Assembly (NCBI GenBank): GCA_963678705.1
Contig: OY783220.1
Coordinates: 9,879,001 to 9,943,000 of the forward strand
DNA: 64,000 nt
Reading direction: 5' to 3'
Origin: Panorpa germanica
Lineage: Eukaryota; Arthropoda; Insecta; Mecoptera; Panorpidae
Below, one piece after another: positions 35,445 through 46,653 of this stretch. Each line of letters starts with the position of its first letter. Positions within the stretch are counted from its first letter, which is position 1. Below the pieces are notes generated by a model. The model was not told where the DNA came from, made no database searches, and saw only the letters and a program-made list of their open reading frames with translations. Position numbers and translations under genes: made by a program.

Positions 35445-37822
35445 TTAACCAAGTTCATTACTAGTTATACCAGTTTTAACCAGTTATATTTTATACAAGT
35501 TATTCCAGTTTTAACTAGTTATTCTTTATACAAGTTATACCAGTTTTAACCAGTTATACTTTATACAAGTTATACCAGTTTTAACCAGTTATTCTTTATA
35601 CAAGTTATACCAGTTTTAATCAGTTATATTTTATACAAATTATATCAGTTTTAACCAGTTATACTTTATACCAGTTTTAACCAGCTATACCAGTTATAGT
35701 TTATACAAGTTATACCAGTTTTAACCAGTTATTCTTTATACAAGTTATACCAGTTTTAACCAGTTATATTTTATACAAATTATATCAGTTTTAACCAGTT
35801 ATACTTTATACCAGTTTTAACCAGCTATACCAGTTATAGTTTATACAAGTTATACCAGTTTTAATCAGTTATATTTTATACAAATTATATCAGTTTTAAC
35901 CAGTTATACTTTATACCAGTTTTAACCAGCTATACCAGTTATAGTTTATACAAGTTATACCAGTTTTAACCAGTTATTCTTTATACAAGTTATACCAGTT
36001 TTAACCAGTTATTCTTTATACAAGTTATACCAGTTTTAACCAGTTATACTTTATACAAATTATACCAGTTTTAACCAGTTATATTTTATACAAGTTATTC
36101 CAGTTTTAACCAGTTATTCTTTATACAAGTTATACCAGTTTTAACCAGTTATACTTTATACAAGTTATACCTGTTTTAACCAGTCATACTTTATATAAGT
36201 TATACGAGTTTTAACCAGTTATACTTTATACAAATTATACCAGTTTTAACCAGTTATATTTTATACAAGTTATTCCAGTTTTAACCAGTTATTCTTTATA
36301 CAAGTTATACCAGTTTTAACCAGTTATACTTTATACAAGTTATACCTGTTTTAACCAGTCATACTTTATATAAGTTATACGAGTTTTAACCAGTTATACT
36401 TTATACAAATTATACCAGTTTTAACCAGTTATATTTTATACAAGTTATTCCAGTTTTAACCAGTTATTCTTTATACAAGTTATACCAGTTTTAACCAGTT
36501 ATACTTTATACAAGTTATACCTGTTTTAACCAGTCATACTTTATATAAGTTATACGAGTTTTAACCAGTTATACTTTATACAAATTATACCAGTTTTAAC
36601 CAGTTATATTTTATACAAGTTATTCCAGTTTTAACCAGTTATTCTTTATACAAGTTATACCAGTTTTAACCAGTTATACTTTATACAAGTTATACCTGTT
36701 TTAACCAGTCATACTTTATATAAGTTATACGAGTTTTAACCAGTTATACTTTATACAAATTATACCAGTTTTAACCAGTTATATTTTATACAAGTTATTC
36801 CAGTTTTAACCAGTTATTCTTTATACAAGTTATACCAGTTTTAACCAGTTATACTTTATACAAGTTATACCTGTTTTAACCAGTCATACTTTATATAAGT
36901 TATACGAGTTTTAACCAGTTATACTTTATACAAATTATACCAGTTTTAACCAGTTATATTTTATACAAGTTATTCCAGTTTTAACCAGTTATTCTTTATA
37001 CAAGTTATACCAGTTTTAACCAGTTATACTTTATACAAGTTATACCTGTTTTAACCAGTCATACTTTATATAAGTTATACGAGTTTTAACCAGTTATACT
37101 TTATACAAATTATACCAGTTTTAACCAGTTATATTTTATACAAGTTATTCCAGTTTTAACCAGTTATTCTTTATACAAGTTATACCAGTTTTAACCAGTT
37201 ATACTTTATACAAGTTATACCTGTTTTAACCAGTCATACTTTATATAAGTTATACGAGTTTTAACCAGTTATACTTTATACAAATTATACCAGTTTTAAC
37301 CAGTTATATTTTATACAAGTTATTCCAGTTTTAACCAGTTATTCTTTATACAAGTTATACCAGTTTTAACCAGTTATACTTTATACAAGTTATACCTGTT
37401 TTAACCAGTCATACTTTATATAAGTTATACGAGTTTTAACCAGTTATACTTTATACAAATTATACCAGTTTTAACCAGTTATATTTTATACAAGTTATTC
37501 CAGTTTTAACCAGTTATTCTTTATACAAGTTATACCAGTTTTAACCAGTTATACTTTATACAAGTTATACCTGTTTTAACCAGTCATACTTTATATAAGT
37601 TATACGAGTTTTAACCAGTTATACTTTATACAAATTATACCAGTTTTAACCAGTTATATTTTATACAAGTTATTCCAGTTTTAACCAGTTATTCTTTATA
37701 CAAGTTATACCAGTTTTAACCAGTTATACTTTATACAAGTTATACCTGTTTTAACCAGTCATACTTTATATAAGTTATACGAGTTTTAACCAGTTATACT
37801 TTATACAAATTATACCAGTTTT
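35445..37822 (+). repeat. 35-bp minisatellite with a 175-bp higher-order repeat
   Basis: Basic unit of 35 bases built from TTTTAACCAGTTATACTTTA plus TACAAGTTATACCAG. From about 36050 on, five variant units form a 175-base block. Its marker CTGTTTTAACCAGTCATAC occurs at 36171, 36346, 36521, 36696, 36871, 37046, 37221, 37396, 37571 and 37746, every 175 bases exactly, with no differences noticed between blocks. The left 600 bases are less regular and include 105-130 base spacings of a CCAGCTATACCAG variant. No unique spacers, so not CRISPR-like. Confidence 0.95.
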
Positions 37823-38756
37823 AACAAAGGTGATATTTGTTAAAAAGGATCGCTTTTCATCTACCATACTAGTTATAATACAAACTACAATTTGAAGAAG
37901 GCTTTCAATTTTAATTTTTCGTGATTTGCTAACGCGGAAGTAAGAGAGCATCAATGTTAATCCCACATTCTTCTCACAATGTAACATACATTAAATTCAA
38001 TAATTGCATATATTTTTTATCAATCTCGAGTACCTGCGAATAGAAAATTCAGTATTTCATCATTAAAATACTGATTTACTACTCGCACTTGTCAAAAGAT
38101 TTCCATCATTATTTATGAACGAAAGTAATCTTCGCGCTTCGCGGCTTCGACTAGCGTGTGGTAGATACAGACGTATCTTTTACGAGTGGTCTTTATAGCC
38201 TATAATGTCGAACCAATCGCATCCTCCTGTCCGCAGATAGTCGTTGTAAATGTAAATGTTGAATGATGGCGATAACCATAACCTAAATTCATATAAAATA
38301 TCTACTATAAAAATGGTATCCTTTTAACACAGATATTTATGTTATTTGTTGAACCCCTGCAGCTCCATCTCTCCTACTCCTGGCTCCTGGAACGAGTCCT
38401 GAGTCCTGTACGTTCACCTATAACTCAGCGAATAAAAGTGATTGACATTAGGAATAATTGCTGACAACACAACGGGGTTTGATTAATGTGAGTCCATTAT
38501 CTGTCAATTGAAGTTTCGACGGTTTTTCCACGGGTTTTTTTGTAACAATATCAATAACATTTACTCACTCCACTAATATGACGTTCGATCCATCTTGATT
38601 TCTAGTTATATCCGACATTTTTATGTTATTAGAGGATAATGCATTGATATGAACAATCTATTAAATTGTTTGGGTAACTAAAATTGAGTTCATGATCAAG
38701 AACATTAATTAATTTAAATATTAAACTAATTAAATATTATTACAACTACTATACTA
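37823..38756. other. Unassigned sequence
   Basis: The minus-strand open stretch at 37775-37987 starts in unique sequence and runs into the satellite; no family. Nothing else supported. Confidence 0.35.
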
Positions 38757-39128
38757 CCCGGTCAAAATAAACATTTCAATTAGCTATATTTCGCATAGTT
38801 CAGCTCAATGCGAAATATATTTTTTCTATCGCAATATCTCAGGAATGGTGATTCTTAGAAAAAAGTATAATAACAATTATTGTAGATAATTTTATGATCT
38901 ACAACTTTTGTCGAATCTAATTTTATGATAAAACTTACCGTTTACCGTAAAAATTGGGAAAAGCATTTTTATTGACTTTTGACCTTTAATAACTTTTTAT
39001 GCAGATGTACGATCGGTGAGGACTTATAGTATTTTATTTGTAATAATGTCCCCAAGGTGTATTCCAACTTTCAGCTCTATGCGAATTATAGCTTATTTAC
39101 CACTATTTTATTGTTTATTTTGACCGGG
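38757..39128. mobile_element. Small TIR element (MITE), 372 bp
   Basis: Ends CCCGGTCAAAATAAACA and TGTTTATTTTGACCGGG minus one base, a near-perfect 16-17 bp inverted repeat. A second inner inverted pair follows (TAGCTATATTTCGCATAG / CTATGCGAATTATAGCT). Flanks are TA on the left and TTA on the right, suggestive of a Tc1/mariner-type TA target but not exact. No protein. Confidence 0.75.
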
Positions 39129-39372
39129 TTATACGTTTAATAATTTCTTTATAAAATGGAATTGTTTAGTGAATATATAAGTTATCCACTTGCGATATCG
39201 CTAATTTACGAAATACAAACTTACAGTACAACCAGTATAATTTAAAAAAAATTTATATTTCAGCGAAAATTAACTAAAACTAACATTTTAGAATAATATC
39301 AATTTAACATCTAACTTACAAATTTAATTACGAATATTATATACGTCGCTGTGCGACGGGGCGAAGCGCTAG
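39129..39372 (+). mobile_element. Helitron 3' end
   Basis: GTCGCTGTGCGAC (39345-39357) forms a hairpin, followed by 11 bases and CTAG at 39369-39372, then T. This is the classical Helitron 3' terminus. The 5' TC end was not located, so the start given is only the edge of the neighbouring MITE. Confidence 0.6.
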
Positions 39373-39902
39373 TTGATATGTAATTAAATTAAAAAAGCAA
39401 ATATAGTGTATACTAGCCGTAAACTTTAAATAGCACAGAAATAAAATTACCATAACGAATCTAATAACGAAAATGAAAAATGAATGAAAGACGAAAAAAG
39501 AAAAAAAAACTATTAATGAAAAATAAAGTTTCTATTGAAATAAAATGCAAAAGTTATTAATATAAAATGAAATTTATTAGTTAAATTAAAAAACTCAATA
39601 TTTTTGTAAGTAAAAGAGAAAAATTATATCTATAGGTAACTAAAGCTTTGATAGGGGTAAGAGAGGGGCTGGAGAACTGCCCTTACAAGGATCGTGGCGC
39701 GGCGTTCAGCAAAGTAGTTTTTAAATGTATTTCCGATCGTTACAAAAAGCTTTTCAATGAAAAGTGCTTTTACGTTTAATTCATCGCCCGAAGGAATTAA
39801 ATTGATTTCAATAAACCATGGCCGAAGTTTTCATCAGGAAAATTTTGATAAATTACAGTTGGTTCTTTTATTTGAAAAGTCGTTATATAAAGTTCCGTCA
39901 AA
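39373..39902. other. Unassigned AT-rich sequence
   Basis: A-rich stretches at 39440-39540; no gene. Confidence 0.35.
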
Positions 39903-39912
39903 TATATATAAC

Positions 39913-39981
<69 letters not shown>
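39903..39981. repeat. (AT)n microsatellite
   Basis: About 60 uninterrupted bases of TA repeats preceded by an imperfect TATATAACTATATATAAA part. Confidence 0.95.
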
Positions 39982-39982
<1 letters not shown>

Positions 39983-40196
39983 AACACATTATAATAATTA
40001 CACAGTTTAACTTAAATCACACTATCTTACCTGAAATCAAAAAAACTACATTTAAAGTTTATTATTTAAATTGTCAATTCCTTTTTATCTAATTTTATAA
40101 TAACTTAACAATATGCACAGAGAGTTCTATTAACTCCAAATATCAACTCTGTTGGCCGTTATTCCTCACATCATCATCTATCCATATAAGTATATA

Positions 40197-40495
40197 GCCA
40201 ACCGATATGCCGACATCGTCAGCACAACAATTTTCTTCACTTCCTCAGCATTTTCATCGGTTGTTGATGTGCTGGGGCGTCCAGGGCGAGCGTCGTCATT
40301 CACATCTTCTCGACCTTCTGTGAAAAGCTTGTACCACTTGTAAACATTTTTTTGGCTTAAAGTAGACTCACCGTATGCCACTTTCAACATTTCAAGTGTT
40401 TTGGAGCACTTGATTCCATTTTTCACACAAAATTTAATGCAAACTCTTTGATCGATGGTTGTCGACAGGAGAAAATCGCCGAACACGCAAAACAC
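40197..40495 (-). pseudogene. Mariner transposase N-terminal remnant
   Basis: Encodes the mariner DNA-binding region: IDQRVCIKFCVKNGIKCSKT, EMLKVAYGESTLSQKNVYKW, YKLFTEGREDVNDDARPGRP and ENAEEVKKIVV. The next residues leave the family, but the alternative frame downstream reads ADDVGISVG, the next conserved mariner block. So about a dozen residues are deleted with a frame change, and the catalytic domain is missing. No ATG precedes the motif; the open frame begins with GTG after a stop. Different lineage from the elements at 7.1 and 25.1 kb. Confidence 0.75.
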
Positions 40496-40674
40496 TTCTA
40501 ACTTTTATGCCTCTCACAAACAAACTAAATGTGCTATATAGCTAAAACTGTGAACATATGTTCGAGACGAGTGTACCAACATAACAAAATACAAAAATCG
40601 ATAATCGAATGTACCTAGCACGCGAAATTTGACCTTTTTCAAAAATTCACCTTATTTTTTGAACAGACGTTGTA
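40197..40674 (-). mobile_element. Second mariner lineage, 5' end fragment
   Basis: The minus strand starts after TATA at about 40674 with CAACGTCTGTTCAAAAAATA and AGGTGAATTTTTG, a mariner-type terminal repeat. A transposase N-terminus follows and the element stops within the transposase gene at a TA-rich junction in R3. The other terminal repeat is absent. Confidence 0.7.
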
Positions 40675-40745
40675 TAATCAACTCCTATAATCACTGTTTT
40701 ATCGGCAGACGAGCTTTGTACCAACTAAAGAAATATTATGTTAAA

Positions 40746-41474
40746 TAAAACTTAAACTTCTGTAGAGGGTATATTACCTGAATATGTAGTCCAATATTAA
40801 AATAGAATACTCAGACTGGTTTTTAATCTTATCAGCTTGTCGTCAGATAAGCAGGTCTGTTTATTTGGCATTCAGCAACCTCAAAGCGAACTTTAATAAT
40901 AACTTGCATATTTCCTACTCTTCTTCTTATTCTTCTTACATATTCATTACATTTCCGGTCTTGGCATGTACTACAAGAGAGACGTTATTACTACTACTTT
41001 GTGAGGTTATGGTGAATACTTTTATTTATGTTCTTCCGGAGATGTTAGATTAGTTTTTGAATGTGACGTCATTCCTTCTCTGAAAGACTTTTTTTATCTT
41101 ATAGTTTCAAGTATGAATGATGGCGGATGCTTTATTTAATAATACATGTAGTAGTCGCTTAAAAATATTTCTTATAAAGAGGAATTTTTTGTCATAGAAA
41201 TTTTTAAAATAAAGTAGAAGTTGATTACATGCTACTGGAACATCCTAAAAGCATTTCACGTTGTTTTAAGAAATACGTTTATTGCATTTAAAAAGTGCAC
41301 TTTATGATTCCGAGTCTGAAATATTCGTAACTTTAATAGAGAATGCAGCGCAGCAGAGATATTCAGCAAAAAGCGTGAAACATGTCACGTTTTTACTCTA
41401 ATGTAGTTAACAAAGTAATGCCGGAACCAAAGCAAGGCCGAAAGAACACGAACCCAGTGCAACGACATTTTAAA
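40746..41474. other. Unassigned sequence
   Basis: Open stretch 40865-41053 is Ser/Tyr-rich and unrecognised. Nothing else supported. Confidence 0.35.
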
Positions 41475-41639
41475 TTTTGTATCATTTTTTAACTGTCATT
41501 GCGGTGATATTTGCCAGATATTGTATTCTATTATCAACCTCAGAGTTTGTTATTTGGATTAATACAAAAATATCATCACTTTTCACAAAAATATTGCGTT
41601 TTTCTGTTGATTTAAAATGATACCTCTTGTTGAAAGACG
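41475..41639 (-). mobile_element. R6 inverted-repeat element, diverged copy
   Basis: Reverse complement of the interior of 59942-60187: CTCAGAGTTTGT, CACTTTTCACAAAAATATT and TACCTCTTGTTGAAAGA match. The other terminal repeat is lost. Confidence 0.55.
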
Positions 41640-41756
41640 CTTTATAATATGAAAGTGATAAATATATAAGACAATATCTGCGGTTTTATTACGAATTGTA
41701 TATTTTAATATACAATATATTGTTGCTTCTGAAATTTAAAGTTCATTTTGGTAATT

Positions 41757-42075
41757 TACACACATATTTTAATAATTACATTACATAACTTAAATCATAC
41801 CTGAAATTTAAAGAAACGACATTTAAAGTTTATTATTTATCAAAAATTGTAAATTCCTTTTTATCTAATTATAACTAAAACCTCACAATGTGCACTTAAG
41901 TAACTAAATAACTAAAAACTTGAGTTCTGTCGACTGCAAATATAAACTGTATTGCCGTTATTCCTAAAGCGATATCTATTGCGTTCGTGAGTATATGTTT
42001 TCATTGAACGGTCACTGTTTTAGCGAGATACGAGCTTAGTACCTACAAAAGAAATATAATTTCTTTACAAATATT
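41757..42075 (+). repeat. Dispersed repeat R3, copy 2 (uninterrupted)
   Basis: Collinear with the flanks of both interrupted R3 copies, through GAGTTCTGTCGACT, GCCGTTATTCCTAAAGCG, GAGTATATGTTTTCA and AAAAGAAATATAATTTCTT. Serves as the empty-site reference. Confidence 0.65.
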
Positions 42076-42477
42076 TAAAATAATATTAAATATTAATTAA
42101 TAAGTATTACTAATAACCAAAATTCATTTTCTAATAGGTAATAATATTGTTTAAATATAAAGTAACATGTAATAAAGTAATTTCTATCGGCAATAAATAT
42201 TTCCGTGAAAATAAAGTATTACCAGTTTTCCAAGCAGTACTTTAGATTCTACTTACAGCTAGAGGATAGAGAATTTTGTTATTATGAATGTTGTGAACAA
42301 GGAAAAATGAAATCGATTACTTATTATTCTACAAACTACAATACGAATCACTTAACGACTTAATATGATTAAAAATAAAGCTATTAATTTAAGTTTTAAT
42401 TAGCTATATCTCCATTATTATATCTTAACTAGCATCTAATTTAATAAAATTTAGAATATTTCGACGTTCGTCAAGAA
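42076..42477. other. Unassigned AT-rich sequence
   Basis: Nothing recognised. Confidence 0.35.
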
Positions 42478-42722
42478 TAATTAGGATTTACTAATTACAA
42501 ATCATAAGCCGAATATAATATTGGTACAGTAGTATTTATTAACAAATATAAGAACTGCATACAAAGCAAGATGTAGCTCAATTAACGATTATATATCGAA
42601 TGTCGTCTGCAGTGCAGTAAGGGTTGCTTACCAAGGTTCAGGTGACGTCCCTCTCCTGCATTCCAGTGTTGTTTATGTTAAGATAAGACTGAAGCAGCAC
42701 CAGAGTCGCACTGGGAGTCTTA
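42478..42722 (+). repeat. Dispersed repeat R5, copy 2 (no mariner; empty site)
   Basis: About 245 bases collinear with 6895-7121 plus 7730-7780. It lacks the mariner and so shows the pre-insertion arrangement around TATGTTAAGATAAG. Confidence 0.6.
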
Positions 42723-43350
42723 GAGTTCGATATCGTTATCAATTTAAATGAAGACATTAATAACTTCTAACCTCTAGTAAAGTTTGGTAGTTAACGTGTT
42801 AAGTTTCATACAGTTGCATTCAATTTGTAAATAAAACAGCACGCTATAAGTAGGATCACGTCATATGTGTATACAATACAGTAGATAACACATTTAACAA
42901 CTTAAACACAATAACTCATGGGCATGACAGGAATACCCGTAAAGTTCTACAGACTCGTATCGCATCATACCTCTATCCATTCACAAAGCTACATTTGTCG
43001 TGTTCTACTATAACTTCAATTAGGTTAAAGCAATATATATGTACACAAAGCCGTGCTCCACACACACAAACGCATACTACATTACGTATACCAACATTCC
43101 ATACCATAGGTTGAGATAGTTTTTTCTTTGCTGAAAGCTTTCACCGTTCTACTACCACACTGGCATTAGGAACAAGGATGCCAAACGAAATAGGCGGTCA
43201 AAAAAAGAACTAGATTGCTAAGCTATTTTCAAAGCAATTTAAAAGCCAGTAGTTTTTCTTTTATTCTGTTTTGTTTGTTGTGTTATGAACTATGTTATGA
43301 ACACCGGATGTTAAATATTTTTTACGTGTTTCACTAGATTTTAGGTTAGT
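42723..43350. other. Unassigned sequence
   Basis: Nothing recognised; a short CA-rich run near 43060. Confidence 0.35.
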
Positions 43351-43640
43351 TATTCCTCGTCACATTCGTGTTTTAATTTGAGGTTAGTTAATTTAGTTGG
43401 GGCGCATGCGTCGTTAGTAGTATAAATTTTGATAATTCGACAGTTGGACGAAATTGAATGTGGCATTATTAAAATTGTTGTTTTTAATATCAATTAGTAA
43501 TAGAAATTGTTAATACTTCTTTATTTTTGACAAACTGATATTAAACCTCTTTTTGAAAAGTAAATCCTACTGCATTTTGACAGATTGTCACATTTTAGAG
43601 GTTATAATATAATATAGTTTTTTTAATTTAGAAATATTGT
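43351..43640 (-). mobile_element. R2 element, copy C (partial, reversed)
   Basis: Plus-strand text includes GTCACATTCGTGTTTTAATT, CCTACTGCATTTTGACAGAT and GGTTATAATATAATATAG, the reverse complement of the R2 core. Confidence 0.65.
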
Positions 43641-43779
43641 ACCTTATGAGGTTCTCAAAAAAGGTTCTTGACTATCACAATAAACAATATCTCATTATCT
43701 GGGTTTTCCCATTAAAAGACAATGCTTAATCAACACACGAAATTCATATTTTATCATAGTTGAGAAAATGAAAAAAGTA

Positions 43780-44455
43780 GCGTCACTATAATCACAGTAA
43801 ATCGAAAACTAATGGTCGGAATATCTTAAAATTTTGACACATATCGTTTAAAGGTTGGTACTATCTAAAAATCATATAAATTGGTCAACAGTGCGAATAG
43901 TGCAAATAGAGCGAATAGTGTGAATAGTGCAAATAGTGCAAATAGTGCAAATAGTGCGAATAGTGTAAATAGTGCAAATTGTGCGAATAGTGCAAATAGT
44001 GCGAATAGTGCGAATAGTGCGAATAGTGCGAATAGTGCAAATTGTGCGAATAGTGCAAATAGTGCGAATAGTGCGAATAGAGCGAATAGTGCGATTAGTG
44101 CAAATTGTGCGATTAGTGCAAATTGTGCGAATAGTGCGAATGGTGCAAATAGTGCGAATATTGCAAATAGTGCAAATTGTGCAAATAGTGCGAATAGTGC
44201 AAATAGTGCAAATAGTGCGAATAGTGCGAATAGTGCAAATTGTGCGAATAGTGCAAATAGTGCGAATAGTGCGAATAGAGCGAATAGTGCGATTAGTGCA
44301 AATTGTGCGAATAGTGCGAATGGTGCAAATAGAGCGAATAGTGCGAATAGTTCGAATAGTACGATCAGTGCGAATAACGCGAATAATGCAAATTTGTCAA
44401 TAGTGACGTCATCTATATGGTTCTATCCAAAAAATTTATTGAATGATGTTTTAAA
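43780..44455 (+). repeat. Dispersed repeat R7 carrying a 9-bp minisatellite
   Basis: The left half (GTCGGAATATC, ATCGTTTAAAGGTTGGTACT) and right half (GTCAATAGTGACGTCATCTA, TTATTGAATGATG) match 8800-8960, separated here by the 9-bp array. Confidence 0.6.
43886..44395 (+). repeat. 9-bp minisatellite, unit AATAGTGCG/AATAGTGCA
   Basis: About 56 units of AATAGTGCR with scattered variants (AATAGAGCG, ATTAGTGCG, AATTGTGCG, AATGGTGCR). Because the unit length is a multiple of three, two frames stay open and read as Asn-Ser-Ala and Ile-Val-Arg repeats; these are not genes. Confidence 0.95.
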
Positions 44456-46653
44456 ATAGTTAAATGAATACTTTTCTTCACCATCTTACTTGTGAAAATC
44501 TTCTTAGTCAAGTGCCATGTTGCAAATGATAGACCAATAGTCTTTGAGCACTTAACCGTGTCGTATTTATGGTTTGTAAATGGTAAAGGGTCAAAATGTC
44601 TCTGAATCACGTGATTCAACGGTTTTCTTACATCTTGTACTATCGCGTGATGTACGAGTATGTTATGTGTGTAAATGTTGTAAATTTATCGTCTTGAATA
44701 CTGTACAACTATTATTAAGCAACTCAACAGTTCGTTGTGTAGAACACTTCTAATATAACATTCCCTTGGTTGGTAGTACAAGTGGTACCCTTGTTGTGGT
44801 CAACACTTTGCATACTATTTAGGAATTTCTAAGATGGAAACAGTGGTGGTGGTGGTGTCTTTGAAACTTTGAAACATTTAACCAGATTTCTATCAAAGTC
44901 GTTGTGCGTTTTACAGATGGAGTAGACAGTTACAAAACAATATAATTGATATGGTCGTCTGTTTTTAATTGATTTACGTATAGTGTTACAATAAAACATG
45001 CTTGCAATTGGAATATTTCTAATAGGGGCGGGACGATGTTGTTTTGACTGTATCTGTACTACTAATAACGAAAAATACCGTTGTATAACGTGTAATTTGT
45101 AGCCTAATATAATTTGTAATTAATCAAACAATAAGTAAAGTTTTATTAAAATATAAATTCCATGGATGGACCGCATCTGATAAATATTATCTCCAACACA
45201 AATATGGTAGTGACATTAGAGAATGTTAAATTTCCCTAAAATCCATTTTAAATTACAGTTTGGTGTTATCTTAATGGAATTTGAATATGTTACGTTTAGC
45301 ATACCGGAATCATCTATGCAATTAAGGGTCATATCGGTCTATAATAACTAACATACCGCTGCGATGATGAAGCACACAGGATTCTGGGTTGCTGATATAC
45401 CTAGTCCATAGCGAGAGAGAAGGAGAAATTGAATCTGAATATTGCATACCTTGATTTAACAATGATTTAATATTATAATGCGGTCAATGAGCTTCTTAAC
45501 GGATGGTGCATGTGTAGGTACATGAATGATTGCACATAGTAAGGTCTTTTTAGATGATCAGATCAGATGCGAAATCGTAGATAGATACAATATCGTGGGT
45601 AGATATGATACTACTATTATAATGTTGACTGCAGATTACCCTACGTCGTATTTTTATATATTAAGTAGGTGTATATACTGGCACAATTTATGCGAACGGT
45701 GCGAATAGTGCAAATAGTGCAAATAGTGCGAATAGTGAGAATGGTGCGAATAGTGCGAATACACAATTATTAATATTCAAACATTACTCTTTGATTGCGC
45801 AATTTTTTTTTTAAATTAGTAAATAAAAATTAGATTTGTAAATTTTGTACCAAAGATAATAAGAAACATAATAAGTTGCGTGTTAAGTATTTGAATATGA
45901 AGGGTTAGCTAACTAACCCATATTATGATTGTAATCCAATATAGGAGTATACTACAACCCTTAATTAATCGGATTGTATCCCTGTCCGACATATAATGTT
46001 GTTAAAGCTGTAACTTCTGTCGTATCTGTACGAAACGCATCGTACGAAGTAAGTAAGACCATCCCACACTTGACATTTCTAAAAGTAATTGGAACAATCG
46101 ACAGTTAACTTAATTGCGCTTGAGTTCTGTAGGTTCCTTTAATTAAATGGTACGTGTTTTTAATTAAAATTAAAGACCCGCATAGAATAGGGGACACACT
46201 TCGTTTCCTGGATGAGCAGATGATTTATACAGCGTGGGAACACCTTGGTGAAATTAATGGGCTTCGTCTGATTAGCGTAATTAGAAAAATTAAGTAGTTA
46301 AAAATGAGAAATAAATGTTTTATCAAAATGATATTTCAAGGAAACATGGATTGCTAAAATTAACATTCTAATTTAAGTTCATTTATTTAATATTTACGTG
46401 GGCAGTGAAAATATATTCAAAACAAGATCTTACTCGAATTATCTTGAGAATTGAATCTTTGCAGAAGTCTCTGGATGAATACAAATCTTAAGCAGTTCAT
46501 CTTATTTAATATTCACTGGTGAAGAAGTTTGTTTATATCAAGAAATTCGTTATGACTCACTGTATGCCATACTTGAACAAAATTCCACGTTAAATAAAAC
46601 AGAAATTTGCATAAGATTACTTCTGGAAGTTTTTCTTATAATTATATGTAAGA
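44456..46653. other. Unassigned sequence apart from the short 9-bp array
   Basis: Short open stretches at 44413-44619 (-) and 45526-45708 (+) are unrecognised; the latter runs into the 9-bp array. Confidence 0.35.
45691..45761 (+). repeat. Short satellite array of the same 9-bp unit
   Basis: About seven to eight units of GCGAATAGT/GCAAATAGT, 1.3 kb downstream of the main array, without the R7 flanks. Confidence 0.85.

Larger units (their letters stand above)
39985..40745 (+). repeat. Dispersed repeat R3, copy 1, split by a mariner remnant
   Basis: 39985-40196 matches 41757-41985 and 62581-62751 (ATTATAATAATTACAC, ACATTTAAAGTTTATTATTT, TGTCAATTCCTTTTTATCTA). It resumes at about 40680-40745 (ATCACTGTTTTATCGGC, GCTTTGTACC). 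The interruption is the mariner at 40197-40674. Confidence 0.6.

Noticed and set aside
35445-37822. CRISPR-like array of 35-bp repeats
   Set aside because: Units are directly adjacent with no unique spacers, and the context is a eukaryotic genome.
43881-44459. 192-codon Asn-Ser-Ala repeat ORF and an overlapping 143-codon Ile-Val-Arg repeat ORF
   Set aside because: Both follow automatically from a 9-bp tandem repeat with no stop codon in the unit; no start context, splice sites or unique domain.
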